Source: Breviolum minutum Mf 1.05b.01 (taxonomy: Eukaryota > Sar > Dinophyceae > Suessiales > Symbiodiniaceae). Taken from it: a stretch of 64,000 nt of DNA. A program made the translations under genes and the position numbers. The stretch spans positions 7,296 to 71,295 of the forward strand of contig DF240053.1 of the NCBI GenBank assembly GCA_000507305.1, given 5' to 3'. The notes under the pieces were generated by a model. That model was not told where the DNA came from. It was given only the letters and a program-made list of their open reading frames with translations, and searched no databases. Below, one piece after another: positions 22,101 to 32,225 of this stretch (position 1 is the first letter of the stretch; the number at the start of each line of letters is the position of its first letter).

Positions 22101-25100
22101 AGTTTCAGCAGTAGTGATAGAACCACTTTGTGGGGTACTGGGCTGAGGTGAATCAGCATCCCCCTGTTCATCAACTTCAGGATATGCATCAGTGTCAACC
22201 GGTTCATCTCCGAAGTTGCTCTCATCGCAACTTACCTGAGTCAACATCATGACGAATCAACGGTATGAATAATGAAAACAAAGATCAGGATACATAGTGT
22301 AGCTCTTACAGTAAGTGGTAGGACTTGCTAAAAACCCAACAGCCACAAGCCAAAGAAATACGACGTTACTGATACTGCAAGATAATCAAGATACATGAAG
22401 TAAATTATTTTGCCAGGCGTTACCAGCATGATCCCTTTTGGATATTGTGTTTTCTCTGAATTTTACTGCAGTAATATAATTCCCGAATTCTATATTAAAT
22501 GAAGCATCATGAAATCTTTACTATTTCAAATCAGATCTTATAATGCTACTGTTGATGGAAATAACCTGTACCGCTTATGATGCCCGAAATGCTATTTTTA
22601 TACCAGTTTCAAAACCGTTTCCATCAACTATAGTTGGGCTATAGTTGTTTTAGACAAGATAAGATATCAAGGAATATATTATATTTTTGCTAGCAAACCG
22701 CATATTTCCTTTTGCTGTATGGAACTGACTTTAAATGTTTCTCTATTTGGCATGTACCAAAAAGCATTGTATCTTGAACAACCGCTGTTCGTACCTTACA
22801 ATGTGGTATTAGAGTATATTAGAGTTGTAGAGTTACTGTTTCTGGAGGAAACTATCTTACTTCCATTGTGTGTTTTTTAATATTAGTTGCTCGACTATAC
22901 TCAAAAAAATATACGATGCAAGTTTGAAAAACTAGCAAGTTACAGAAGTCAAAAGTGCTTCCCCCAAAGCCGAATCTTCCATCCCAACCGGTGAGTCTCC
23001 GGAAGTTTCATCAAGGAAGTGGAGGTTTTGCAAGCCTTGGCCTGAGCAGCCTGAAAGCTCAGCCTGGAGAGCCTACAGTGTGGTTGTGGAAAGGGCCCGA
23101 AACATGTGAGAAGATATAATCCCAAAACTGTTTTTGGAGGTCATTGCGGTGTTCCCAAAACATCCCAAAACAATCAAACAAAACTTTGAAAGGATGTAAA
23201 GTCGAAGAACAGTGTATTCCTCAGCCAAATCTCGATCTTCCTCATCTTTTAACTGGATCATCATACCTTCTTGTTGTTGACCGATTGCTTGCATGCCCTT
23301 TACCAAAGTGTCTGACGACCATACTGCGCTTCGCAGGCGCTTAGTCTTAGGAGGGTCTTCCATGGGGGGCTCACTTGGAACAAATCCGCAAAAACACAAA
23401 CCCCTTGAAGGAAAACATGACGAAAGTGGGGTCACAAATGTTTTTCAGCAGCCAAAACAAAGTTAAAGCTATACTGCCAAGAATGACGGATAAGGAGGAC
23501 ATGTTTCAAAGTATCACTGAGCAAGTTTTTTCCCAGGACCACATTGACGAGGAGTATAGGATGAATTGCTGGCCATTGAAGGGCTGGAGGGCATACCACA
23601 TTCACACCAAAATTTACCCAAAATGAAAACCGCCGGTTCGCCGGGTAAAAGCGCCGTTTCGCCGGGTAAAAGCGCCGTTTCAAAAAACATGTCTTTTTCA
23701 ACAATTTCATAAATTTCCCGAAAGGAGCGAATCCAACCTCTTTGGGGTGATTTTATGGATTTTGGAAGTCTTTTACCCGGAGAATCCATAGTTTTAGTGG
23801 TACAGAGTTTTGGGGCATTTGGGTCCATCTACACTGTTGGAATTAACATGGTCCCGCCCAACAGCCACTTAAGAACTAGGCCTGTGGATGCCAAACGAAT
23901 TAAGATCGTTTCTATTCAACGACCCATTCCAGCAGGTGGGAAAACGTAAGGCCACCATTCTGGGGGAACATCTATGTATTGAGAACGCTTCAAGTAAGTC
24001 AGGACCTCTCCCAACTCTGCTTCCACACATTCGTCGTTTGTGGCCATTTGGCCGAACAGCTCCGGCAAAGGTGTGTGAGCATCAACCTCAGCATCATCCA
24101 GGTGGGGGAAAAAAGGTAAGTGTCGAAATCTGGCCCAGGCAAACTTAAAAAGATTAGATTTGATAGGTAGGAAAGATCAACTCCCTATATATATTTCAAG
24201 GGTTTGGAACACAAACTTCTTTTTTGGAAAATCTTGGGAACGATTATTATAACCCTTAAAAAAATCACGAAAAGATTTTCAAAGCTGCTAGTACCTGGTG
24301 ACACTGTCACCCCTAAGGAAAAGAGACATCAACCTCGAACCAGGTTACTGTTACTTGTAGGGGCGGTTTGATCGCTTGAGCACAAGGAATCAGTCGAACA
24401 ATTTTGGATGCAAACTTGGCTGGACAAAATCCTCAGTTTAGAGAGGGATGTGTTGTGCATGCCGTCATGTTTGGTCAAAATATTCATTATGGTAATTGAC
24501 CGAACAGAGATTTATTATTCATAACTATAGTCAAAAAAAACTTGAGGGGGCCCTTCCCAAAAACACAAGAAGGATTTTCAATACCTCACATAAGATCTTG
24601 AGGGGTTTGGTCCACAAAGCAAAAATACTTTTGAGGGGTTTCCTTCCAAAACACATTTACAGTATAGTCTACAAAAACAACTCTTGTTGTGAAGGGTTGT
24701 GCCCTTGCCAAAACATGTTACAAAAAAACTCTTTGATACTCTTTGCAAATTTGGCATTGCCAAGGTTCTGGGAAGATTTTAATCGTGAAGTCCCAGCAAA
24801 CCGATCCTTTCCCTGGGAATTTTTGTACCTCCTAGTTGTAGGTTTGGCACCCTTCCTTTTGCGACGCCGAAGTTTCCCTGGGTTCAGGACCCAAAAAACC
24901 TTGTTGTTGGTGAGAATCATGGTGGGCTTGACGCTTTCTGACTTATAGTGTCGCATGGAGAAAGCGATGTGATAGACCTTGGAGATTTCCCCAACAGCAT
25001 TTGGATTTTATACTACTTCAGGGTGCTTGAGGGCTGCCAGTAAAAAAGGTAATTCCCCGAGGTTCTATCTTCTTTAAATCTTCTTTTCAAAAGTAAAGTA

Positions 25101-28100
25101 CCCTGGAAATTTCAGATGGGACCCAAATCACCATTCCCAAGAAGGTTAAATTCATTTGATTTATGTTCTAAGATAATGGAATATATGCCTACTAACAAAA
25201 AGCCTGTGAAAATTAAGAAGTCTTTAAGGGAAGCGTCAGTGCCCGAAACCTTCTGGATGGTCTTGATGGCCCATTGGAGCCAGGGGTGTAAAAGGATTGC
25301 TGAACGTGCAGGGTTCTCTAAGAGCCACGATGCTCCCATCATAGAAAGGAGAACTAAGAGGAGGCTGCACCTAAGGGTGTCAAAAGAATCAACACATACT
25401 AAACGCTTCATGTTTTGGCAATTTCTTTTGGAGATCTACACAACAACTACGGTACGATTTTTACAAGGACTGAAATGAAACCCTGAATACCCAGTAACTT
25501 TTTCACCAAAGTCGGGGGTACCATTTCAATTAGTCCCTAGGGCCTATAACCTAGCCATTTTAAACCCCACCTTGCCACCATCTTGTTCCCACTCCGAACA
25601 CTTGCGATTGAGCAATCGCCGTAGGGAGTCAATGGATCCCTTTGACTCGTTCCAAGATTGACTATGCTCCAGCTGGAGCAGACAACACCACAAATACATA
25701 GGGCCTTCTCAAACTCACCAGCTAGACAAAGGGAAATTACCAACCTGGGCCACATGACTTATCTAAGGGAAACAAGTTTTTTGCTACAACTGGTATCATG
25801 ACTGAATCCGGGAAGTCATAAACCATCAAGAATACAATCTCCGGGGTTTCTGCATTAGAAGCCCTTCCAAAAACTATGGTCTTTCAACCTAGTTCGTTAG
25901 GCATTGTTTTTGAACCGTATGCAAAAACAAACGACATCAAATAGCCATGCCCCCTAAAAGTATCAAAGGAACTGGATATCGTTGAAAACTGGATATCGTT
26001 GAAAAAAGGAAAAGTCCAAATTCTGGGGTCATTTCCTTTCTTGGTCCTACATTTTAGGCAAAGGAAAACGTTTACTCTATTAGGCTAAAGGGCACTAGAC
26101 CAGCAGCTCCATTTATATCCATGCAGCTGCGAGGAAGTTTATTCCGTTTTCTTTTCTGGGGGTAGCGAACAGGATGGTAAGACAGATCGAAGGCCCTTGA
26201 CTTGTAGCCCATCCACGATGCCAACCTGCTAATTCGAGCCTTCCCCGAGAAGAGGTCGATGACCTGCAAACCATCTTGACACCAGCCCGGGACCTTGAGG
26301 AAGGTGACAAGTATCACCACCAAAATGAACTCCTTAGATTGGATGCTTGGGAGATGAGAGATTAGGGCCCCTGAGAACTAAAAGGGTCAAGGTACATGTA
26401 TTGACCATCAAGAACTAAAAGGTTGGAAAGGTTGTGGGAATTGCACGAAGCATTACTATAGAAGCATTCCTCACTACCACACTTCAGAATACACTTCAGT
26501 AATTCATTTGTAATCTTGATTACAAATTATATCTATAATTAAACGCTTCACCAACCCTGAAAGGTTGCTCATAGCAAGTCCCCTAAGAGTGGTCAAGATC
26601 AAAACTTACAACCAAACATACTAAGAATGCTGACTAAGGACCATGAAGAATCAACTTGAAAAAACAGTTCAGCTAATTTGGATTTAGAGTCTTTCGGCAT
26701 TCCAACGGCTATCATCCGCCGGCAAACCAGGTCAGTTTGATGAGGCAGCATGGCAACAGAAAACCAGGTGGTCCAGCTAAGAGGGAAGGTTCTGTGGTGC
26801 AAACTCTGCTGCGGTTGAATCCCATTACCATAAAAAATCAAAAACGATTGCTTCGAAAAAAAAAATACAAAGGAACTTGGTCCTTCAAGACACTTGATTA
26901 AAAAGCAGTTACTCAGTTTTCAGTTACACATCACAACTTCTTATCCAATCAAGTCAGGAGGACATTCAAACGTGCCCAAGCGGGACAAAAAACTCAAGCC
27001 CCGTTGCAGCTTTGGACCCATCCTGGCATGTCTGAGGATTGAGAGCCCTACACTAGTGAAGTAAATGAGCTTGATCAACTTACCCTAACTTACCATTGTG
27101 AAACTCAGAGTAGCATCAGCTGTGCAAAGTGGTTAGCATTTTTCTTCGGCTCTTGCAGGCGCTACATCTTTCACTTCAACCATCAACTTCGAGCAATGAG
27201 GACATCGGATATCGACTCATGCTATGGAATCCCCGGAAGTTTTGTTTCCATTGATCTGGGAATATTGGGAAAACATTCAAAATCAGATCAGCCACTTGTT
27301 CGGCTATAGCTACTAAACAGGAAGGATGGGGGGTTTGCAGGTAGCAACCCACCACAGAAAAACTGTGTGCACCTGGCCACTTCTACCCTTCCCCCTGCGG
27401 GCTACAGCACAGCATCCTCTTAGCATTTGCCCATGCAGGCATCTATTGCTTGAGCTTCGCACCTCACGCCAAAGCGAAAGAAGTTGTGATATTTTTTGAC
27501 TTGAAGTATGTTGTAAATTTTGTCACTGTCGAAGATCAACATGAGAATTTTAATGTACCATAATTCAAAAATCATTCAAGTATACATTACTGATGTCAAT
27601 TGCAGATGGGTTGAAAAATCTAGCCATCAACTCCTGAAAATCTAAATGGTGCTATGGGGCTTTTGTTCAATAAAGGTTAAAAGCCGAGCAGCGTGCAGCA
27701 TCAGAAGCCATAAATGCATCCACCTGCAGTTCAGCACATGCAATGAAGTCTTCCATGGGGGCGTCATCGCTGATGTTCTGGGAAGCAAACGCTTTGGTGC
27801 ACTGCGAGAAGAACGGGGATTGCAGCGTAGACTGGCCGCGTAGCTTAGAGGCACAGCACTCTTCGTAGACTTTGCGGATCGACTCAAACTTCTTCAAGGC
27901 AATGGGGCATGTCGGGACCCAACGCGAAGCCCAAGTCTTTCTCTTCGCAGCAGTCTCCTTGCCATCGTCCTCCGCAATCTCACCAGTCTTCTGCTTTTTC
28001 TCTGTCTTCTTGTCGGTCTTGTCCTCCTTCTCAGGTCCATCCACTGCCTTGCTCTTCGACTTTCGCTTCGGAGCAGGCTTCTCCACTTCATCCGTCACTT

Positions 28101-30450
28101 GGTCTCTCTTGGGCTTCGCAGCGGCTTTCTTCGCAGCGGCGGGCTTCTTGAGCGTCTTGGATCCAGGTGAAGGTGCCTCCTTCTTCTTCTTCGCCTCGTT
28201 CTTGGCTTTGGCCTTTGGCCTCCTCTTCCGCTTGTCATTCGGGCAAGGATCCTCTTTCGGTGGCTCGATACCTCTCTGATCACGACGAGTCAGTAGAGGG
28301 ACCTGCGTGCCAACAAACTTTTTGGATTCTGGGATTGGAACAGTTTTGGCAACTATGAATGCCTAACCTTAAGGGCTTCCAAACTAAGTGTTGCATTGTT
28401 GAAATTTCAATTTACCAGTCGTGAGTCGTGATAAACTAAAAAACTCTTTTATGGATTTGTGTGAACCATCCCTAGCTTCCACAAATTTGGGCAATGATCT
28501 TTGGGAACAAGCCTCAGCACCCACCAAATCAGGTTCTCTTGTCTCATCACCGTCACCAGGACCTTTAGCAGATGCAGCCTGCTCAGCAGGAGATGCTTCG
28601 CTCTTGGGCTTGGTGTGCTCCGGTGACTCCTGTGAATAGAAAGGGACAGTGGTGAAAGATTCACGAGTCAATTAGTGAGTCAATTTATACTACTGTTACT
28701 ATACCCACTCTAGCAATAACAGAAGGGAAACAATCGGTAGATGGAAATTGAACATCATGTAATTGTAAAGCGTACTTGCTCAAACAGTAATGCCATGTTT
28801 GACATTCTGATTTTCAATTTGTTTCCTCGATGTGGATCGGGGCGAAGCTTGTCAGTGAGGGATGTTCTGGAGGTTCGTATGGAAGTGTCTCCAAAGCATC
28901 AACATTCATGCCAGTACCTGCCCACAGTGCATTTTTTGGTGTCAAATTGGTCTTGAAAAAAAAACTATTGTTATCATACGAAACGCTTTGGGGGACAGAA
29001 AGAAATGTAAGAAGAAAAGGTGCTACCCAATTTCTTTCGAGTGACCCAAATCGACGCTACTCTTCGCCCTTGACACACTAGCAGCTTTCTGGGACAAGCG
29101 CTGCCTCGGAATCCATTTTAGGGGATCTAGATGAGCTGGGTGTGGAGAAGTGGAAAGAAAATAATCAAAGTAATAAGTGAAGATAAGTGAAGTGAAGGGG
29201 TACCATCCAAAAAAGTATGACATAATACTGAGTCAAGGGTACTGGATTTCTGCCATCCGTTTACGCTTCATCTCCATTTGCACAGGTGTGAGCGCTGGCG
29301 GTGGGGGCATTTCTACACCCATGCCTGGACCCCCAGAAGCCTTCACTGGGACAGCATCAGCAAAGTCTGGACTTGGCTGAGTAGCAGGGACTTCTGGAGA
29401 ATTGACGAAGGATTGACTTTCAGGTTCCATTTGTTCAATGTGGGGTCCAAAAAAGACGGGCTTTGGGACTTCAGAGGCTTCCTCACCTCCCAAATCAGGG
29501 GTTTCACCATCCGAATCCTTTCCCTCAATCTCAGCTGCTACCCTGTCAGCATAAGGATCAAAGCCAAAGTCATTCGGGTCATCATCTTGGGTTTGTTCTG
29601 GTTGAGTTGTGGGGACGTCACTTTCATTTCCATCCACAGGTTCATCATCAGGTTCATCAACTTCCCCATCTTCAATCGCTAGAGGTTCACCATTGTCTTC
29701 AGGATCAGCATCAGACAGGTAACCATCCGCCCCATCATTTGACCAAAAATCGTTGAAAACATCCCAGAGCTCATCCAAAGTTGAATCCTTAATCGTGATT
29801 AATGCAGGGAACAACGCATACAGTACTAAACCGTTTTACATTTGAGGGCCAACTTTTTTAAACAAGTGGGGCGCTTCAACCAGAAACAAAAAATATGAAG
29901 GAACAAGATCAAAAATCTAAATCCAAAGCTAGTTTCTTTGGGGTGAACTGCTCCTGAAATCCACCGGCGGATCTGTAACGTCATCAGGCGTTTCAGCCCC
30001 CAAGCATCTAGATTCAGCTGTGCTGGATCTTCAGGGAGTGCCATCAGAGTTCGAAATTTTGTCACCTGGGATGGGGATGTAGGAATTAGTTTTTGGATTA
30101 TTGGAGTAGCACCCTGTTATGTGTACGTATGCGTATTTGTTTTTTAACCTGACAATTTTTATGCTTTTGGCTCTAAACCACAGTAGATTTAAACAAATAT
30201 TTGTTCCCAACTAGGCCTGATCTCGCAGAACCGCAACTGGAATGATCTTTGGGGACGAAGCTTCAAACTGTACCCACCATTTGGCAAGGACCACTAAGAC
30301 CTTTACATTCAGTGCACAAGCTTTAGCTGATGGTACACCAACACTCCGCATAGTAGGCCAATGTGTCAGTCGGCCAAGCTCACGGGCTCTGAGTCGAATG
30401 AATGGATCAGCTTCCCAGGCATCATGAGCAGGTGGAAACGCCATGATCAA
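18953..30450 (-). CDS. Multi-exon methyltransferase-like gene, copy 1
   Basis: Gene-level span. Exon segments in transcription order are: 30450-30211, 29814-29233 (acidic, Pro-rich), 28325-27667 (Lys-rich), about 27216-27130 (CPHC motif), the core 26263-24722, then 23435-21864 (acidic linkers), 21827-21384 (RLRRIFTPNIDGKYKVP), 21228-21110, 21020-20945, 20640-20310 and 20240-19619. I recall this order from a large lineage-specific Symbiodiniaceae family, not checked by search. The core joins in phase over four exons. It is likely nuclear, given the basic regions, and may act on nucleic acid; that function is inferred only from motif similarity to C5-type methyltransferases. The 3-prime limit (19619 or 18953) is uncertain. 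Confidence 0.6.
19619..20020 (-). CDS. Late exon of methyltransferase-like gene, copy 1
   Basis: An open segment ends with a stop at 19619 (FDKKPEA). It reads DDYKDIKITIGVPLPVPRTC, LGKRMAKLQANVSLFEEAGE and a helical end KKINETIQGLQGSSDAIEQV. It could be the C-terminus of copy 1, which would make 18953-19174 a separate short gene. No family recognised for this piece. Confidence 0.4.
   Translation of the reverse strand: MKGIANHTLLGDDYKDIKITIGVPLPVPRTCLGKRMAKLQANVSLFEEAGEGNLSNLQTQTFGLQINLCVGSPYWPLKPFNTSKEYSTLFWLVRLRMMKKINETIQGLQGSSDAIEQVYNAGVIDGFDKKPEA
20310..20640 (-). CDS. Exon of methyltransferase-like gene, copy 1
   Basis: Reads RSSLELNRRVKWEQTPPNFD, DYDPSKIDAMKLAPVQHMPA and a Ser/Pro linker, ending with CVDCFTQFLKRRVYYEKIGD. 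A disordered linker is likely, with a short folded end that has a CxxC pair. Confidence 0.45.
20945..21228 (-). CDS. Two short exons, EYMTE and RNPRTLMRP segments
   Basis: The first (about 21228-21110) reads FKEECEMIRADSLTNDLDVQ, then GEYMTEQAMIDLGWSEL. The second (about 21020-20945) reads RLKIKAVKEEARRNPRTLMR. From memory, related segments (a Y-(M/T)-TE helix followed by a KK/RR helix) occur one after another in the multi-copy family, which supports this order. Confidence 0.5.
21384..21827 (-). CDS. Exon with RLRR...DGKYKVP segment
   Basis: The key part reads VAVQSRLRRIFTPNIDGKYK, followed by VPMTIVQQWQSGKKKARKSL and EQIFQSCGF. I recall this RLRR-(x)n-DGxYKVP-(x)n-QW pattern as a marker of the Symbiodiniaceae family, which is the reason for the assignment. 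It probably forms a small helical domain. The first third of the open frame is unlike coding sequence and may be intron. Confidence 0.55.
   Translation of the reverse strand: MDFFHLLVVVSCPKRLLQLGEWKLESGAFNSFIFPTPGLLSGFHVPLLAEAPPPTRPVSTPCRKEGVIPELDDKSAQQPVPGKVRISEVAVQSRLRRIFTPNIDGKYKVPMTIVQQWQSGKKKARKSLEQIFQSCGFCPDRGPQIFW
21864..22250 (-). CDS. Acidic Pro/Ser-rich linker exon
   Basis: Reads DESNFGDEPVDTDAYPEVDE, then a Ser/Pro/Thr-rich linker and HPVHPQEAIPSQVKPFSS. Low complexity and disordered. It connects the core with the RLRR segment. Confidence 0.5.
   Translation of the reverse strand: MMLTQVSCDESNFGDEPVDTDAYPEVDEQGDADSPQPSTPQSGSITTAETMPGFSPLPQDRSEDFPKLALAGLASTYEEEEQPLPQPVHPVHPQEAIPSQVKPFSSTGQEASKEDEVSCWKIVLSRVH
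22548..22631. repeat. MITE family D copy in an intron
   Basis: tactgttgatggaaat and gtttccatcaactata are inverted ends. The middle is diverged. It lies between exons of copy 1. Confidence 0.7.
22935..23400 (-). CDS. Two linker exons of methyltransferase-like gene, copy 1
   Basis: The upstream part (near 23370-23200) reads MEDPPKTKRLRSAVWSSDTL, VKGMQAIGQQQEGMMIQLKD and EEDRDLAEEY, a helical segment. The next (near 23065-22940) reads GLQNLHFLDETSGDSPVGME, then DSALGEALLTSV. Borders are approximate. Confidence 0.45.
24722..24977 (-). CDS. Copy 1 core exon IV: KPT and TTRRY segments
   Basis: After CCAAG|G the frame continues in phase from the previous exon: VYHIAFSMRHYKSESVKPTM, ILTNN, then a basic stretch and TTRRYKNSQGKDRFAGTSRL. 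From memory, the motifs S-x-KPTxLxxN and TT(K/R)xYxxxxGxxxxxGTxxLK mark the C-terminal half of the family core. The plus-strand copy has KPTKLFGS at the matching place. The end is placed at a GTAACA donor. Confidence 0.65.
25250..25370 (-). CDS. Copy 1 core exon III: LLENPARS segment
   Basis: CCCTTAG|G opens the exon, and GTTTCG follows it. It reads CSLLLVLLSMMGASWLLENP, then ARSAILLHPWLQWAIKTIQK. The E-N-P after a hydrophobic strand sits where motif VI (ENV) sits in C5-methyltransferases. The plus-strand copy has LTLIEQPNSS here. The phase (one base, 40 codons) agrees with both neighbours only if the upstream intron uses a GC donor. Confidence 0.7.
25556..25757 (-). CDS. Copy 1 core exon II: VVCSSWSIVNLGTS segment
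   Basis: Reads RLVISLCLAGEFEKALCICG, then VVCSSWSIVNLGTSQRDPLT and a GNKMVARWGLKW end. It matches the plus-strand copy segment GGPPCSSFVWMNVATSKRS, with the Pro-Pro before Cys replaced by Val-Val. The Cys is the residue that would be catalytic in a C5-methyltransferase motif IV. The exon ends before GCTAGG, a GC donor, which makes the phase fit exon III. The upstream acceptor (AAG|TC) is weak but in phase. Confidence 0.65.
26101..26263 (-). CDS. Copy 1 core exon I: DLFSG motif
   Basis: A TTTGCAG|G acceptor and a G|GTCTAG donor frame 54 codons plus one base: VIDLFSGKARISRLASWMGY, then KSRAFDLSY and SCMDINGAA. DLFSG matches motif I (D/E-x-F-x-G) of C5-methyltransferases and other class I SAM enzymes, with an acidic FD one strand later and a D in the next. 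The third Gly of FxGxG is replaced. The plus-strand copy has DFFSGAGAIYEAY. Confidence 0.7.
27130..27216 (-). CDS. Short exon with CPHC motif
   Basis: The minus strand reads VDIRCPHCSKLMVEVKDVAP, then ARAEEKC. CPHC followed by K-L-M looks like half of a zinc ribbon or knuckle. The second half was not identified. It lies between the Lys-rich exon and the core, where a small zinc module would be plausible. Confidence 0.4.
27667..28325 (-). CDS. Lys/Ala-rich basic exon of copy 1
   Basis: A long open stretch begins KFVGTQVPLLTRRDQRGIEP and continues through a highly basic part (KRKRRPKAKAKNEAKKKKEA, KKPAAAKKAAAKPKRD). It then enters a folded-looking end: KTWASRWVPTCPIALKKFES, IRKVYEECCASKLRGQSTLQ. 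The basic part resembles histone H1-like or dinoflagellate histone-like tails in composition and would bind nucleic acid and direct the protein to the nucleus. GC content is high. It ends with a stop or an unrecognised donor near 27667. Confidence 0.6.
28384..28671 (-). CDS. Linker exon of copy 1
   Basis: Reads SPEHTKPKSEASPAEQAASA, KGPGDGDETREPDLVGAEAC and LPKFVEARDGSHKSIKEFF. Disordered composition and the right strand and place. Borders approximate. Confidence 0.45.
   Translation of the reverse strand: MTRESFTTVPFYSQESPEHTKPKSEASPAEQAASAKGPGDGDETREPDLVGAEACSQRSLPKFVEARDGSHKSIKEFFSLSRLTTGKLKFQQCNT
29233..29814 (-). CDS. Acidic N-terminal exon of copy 1
   Basis: Nearly 190 open codons begin around LITIKDSTLDELWDVFNDFW, run through a strongly acidic Pro/Thr-rich part (DEPDDEPVDGNESDVPTTQP) and end with Pro-rich MPPPPALTPVQMEMKRKRMA. 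Acidic, disordered N-termini before a basic stretch are what I remember for this family. Also open on the opposite strand, as expected for this codon pattern. Confidence 0.55.
   Translation of the reverse strand: MFPALITIKDSTLDELWDVFNDFWSNDGADGYLSDADPEDNGEPLAIEDGEVDEPDDEPVDGNESDVPTTQPEQTQDDDPNDFGFDPYADRVAAEIEGKDSDGETPDLGGEEASEVPKPVFFGPHIEQMEPESQSFVNSPEVPATQPSPDFADAVPVKASGGPGMGVEMPPPPALTPVQMEMKRKRMAEIQYP
29950..30065 (-). CDS. Short exon of copy 1
   Basis: Reads FRTLMALPEDPAQLNLDAWG, LKRLMTLQIRRWIS. Protein-like amphipathic helix; borders approximate. Confidence 0.4.
30211..30450 (-). CDS. Possible first coding exon of copy 1
   Basis: ATG codons at 30450 and 30444 open FPPAHDAWEADPFIRLRARE, then LGRLTHWPTMRSVGVPSAKA and VLVVLAKWWVQFEASSP. 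The frame stops at 30211 but a GT donor lies just before. It is the most upstream segment on this strand that fits the gene, so it may hold the start. An upstream exon remains possible. Confidence 0.45.
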   Translation of the reverse strand: MIMAFPPAHDAWEADPFIRLRARELGRLTHWPTMRSVGVPSAKACALNVKVLVVLAKWWVQFEASSPKIIPVAVLRDQA

Positions 30451-31321
30451 CCACTAGAGAATTGAGCTTCGCGGCTTTTCTTAAAAAGTAAAGGTTCAAG
30501 ATTCAAGACTATCAAATTTGTCGATGCTGGTATTTCAATTTTTTTGTGCCAACCGATTATAGGTTTTGTATTGTATTGTAGTGCTTAGTGCTTAGCACCC
30601 TGATTTTACTATATTGGCACAAAAAGATTGAAGTTGAATGAAGATTGAAGTTCAGTAAGCGCCGGCCTGGACCCCAAAATCTAGTCCATAGCATCCACAG
30701 CAAACCTGCACCAGGGGATACCGGGAATTTGTAAAAAATGGAAGTCTATCTAACCACCCTGCCTTTTGAAGGTTCGAATTTCAACCATGGGCCCCAACCA
30801 AATACCTGCTGAGGTCACGTGCCGTTGAGGGTTTGAAAGTCTGCCCGCAAGAAAGCAAAAAGGGGCGCACTGGAGCTGGATCAAGAGGTCGACGGTTCAG
30901 TAGGCGGGATAGGCTTCTCTAAGAGCCAACATTCTGGAGGTGGAATGTGGGAACTTAGGGGATCCACTCAAAGAGATTGAAAACATGATAAAACCTCAAA
31001 AATACCAAAAATGCAAGAACTGCTCGCAATCAATAATTTCTTACGTTTGATGTAAACTCAAGAAATTTTGGAAACTAAAGAAATTTGACATGTATCGGAA
31101 GACCTAGGTATAGTGGGAAACTGTTATCATGTGTTTAGGGTGTGGGTTCAGAAGGCTGCATGGTTTCTGCAAAAAAAACTGGATGTTCAGATGTTCATGG
31201 CTGGGATTCGGGATAAGAGTTGCTCAAAATCACACTGGGACCCAATTTTTGAGATATGAAAATCACCAGGCTTCATGTTCCAACCAATCTCACAAAACAC
31301 CCTTGGCCCTTCATGCGTCAT

Positions 31322-31379
<58 letters not shown>
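31322..31379. repeat. (ATC)n microsatellite
   Basis: About 19 uninterrupted atc/tca units. It creates His- and Ile-runs in plus-strand frames that should not be read as protein. Confidence 0.95.
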
Positions 31380-31578
31380 ATTATCCTACATCATCATGCT
31401 TCGTCGGCACCTGCGAACCGCAGTTCGGGATAAACGGATCTTCCTCCACTCCAACCCCCTGAAGCAATGCTGTTTTTTGTATGTTTTTTCCCCCAAAAGT
31501 TGGGCTTCCCAAACAGGGCTCGAATAGACCAACATGGCCTCAGCCAGCGGTTCGGTTTTTGAAATCTCAACGTGGCAT

Positions 31579-31648
31579 GGTGGGTTCAACCCATTTGAAA
31601 CATATGATCTGCAAAAATGGGTAACCATCTTCCCCCAAATGGGATATA
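31579..31648. repeat. MITE family B, partial copy
   Basis: tggtgggttcaacccatttgaaa and tgggtaaccatcttccccca match the left half of family B. The right end is missing. Confidence 0.55.
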
Positions 31649-32225
31649 CCTGGCATCAACAAAAACTCACGAGTTGAGCGTTTCAGCGGATTCAAACACG
31701 GCAGGTGGCTTCGAGAATGGCAACGGAAGCAAAATGGAAAGTAGAGGCATAGGACCCTTTTTGGATACAAAAGAAAAGGCTTTTTTGTGTATAACTATGC
31801 ATGGAGTACAAGCAATAGTATCTTTTTCGATTGTATTTAAATCTATCGATTGTATGTTTATTTGGGTGCAGTGATATTTGCATCATTCATCACATATCTC
31901 CAACTGTAATCTACTGGCATTCCTATCATTCCTATCATTCTATAAATCATATACAATCATATTGTAATTACAATTATCCATCCAAAAAAACTCAGCCGGG
32001 GAATCCACCCAACCCTCCAACTCAAAAAAACCCAAACCAACGGTTCGAACCGTCACGCCGCGGGAAGCCGGGTGTTTTTTTTGCTGCGGCTTTGCACCAG
32101 CGTGTCGAGCGGTGACTGCAGCTGTTCCCAAGCTGGATCACAGGGGAGAAACTTCAAAGACTCCGAACCGCGCAGGTCAAACAAACCGCCCATTCACCGC
32201 CATTCACTCACGCAGTTCCCGCAGT

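Larger units (their letters stand above)
30460..32225. other. Intergenic stretch
   Basis: No convincing exon. Contains a TCA microsatellite, a partial family B element (31579-31648) and AT-rich sequence. A GC-rich patch at 32040-32210 has short open frames without splice support. Confidence 0.5.
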
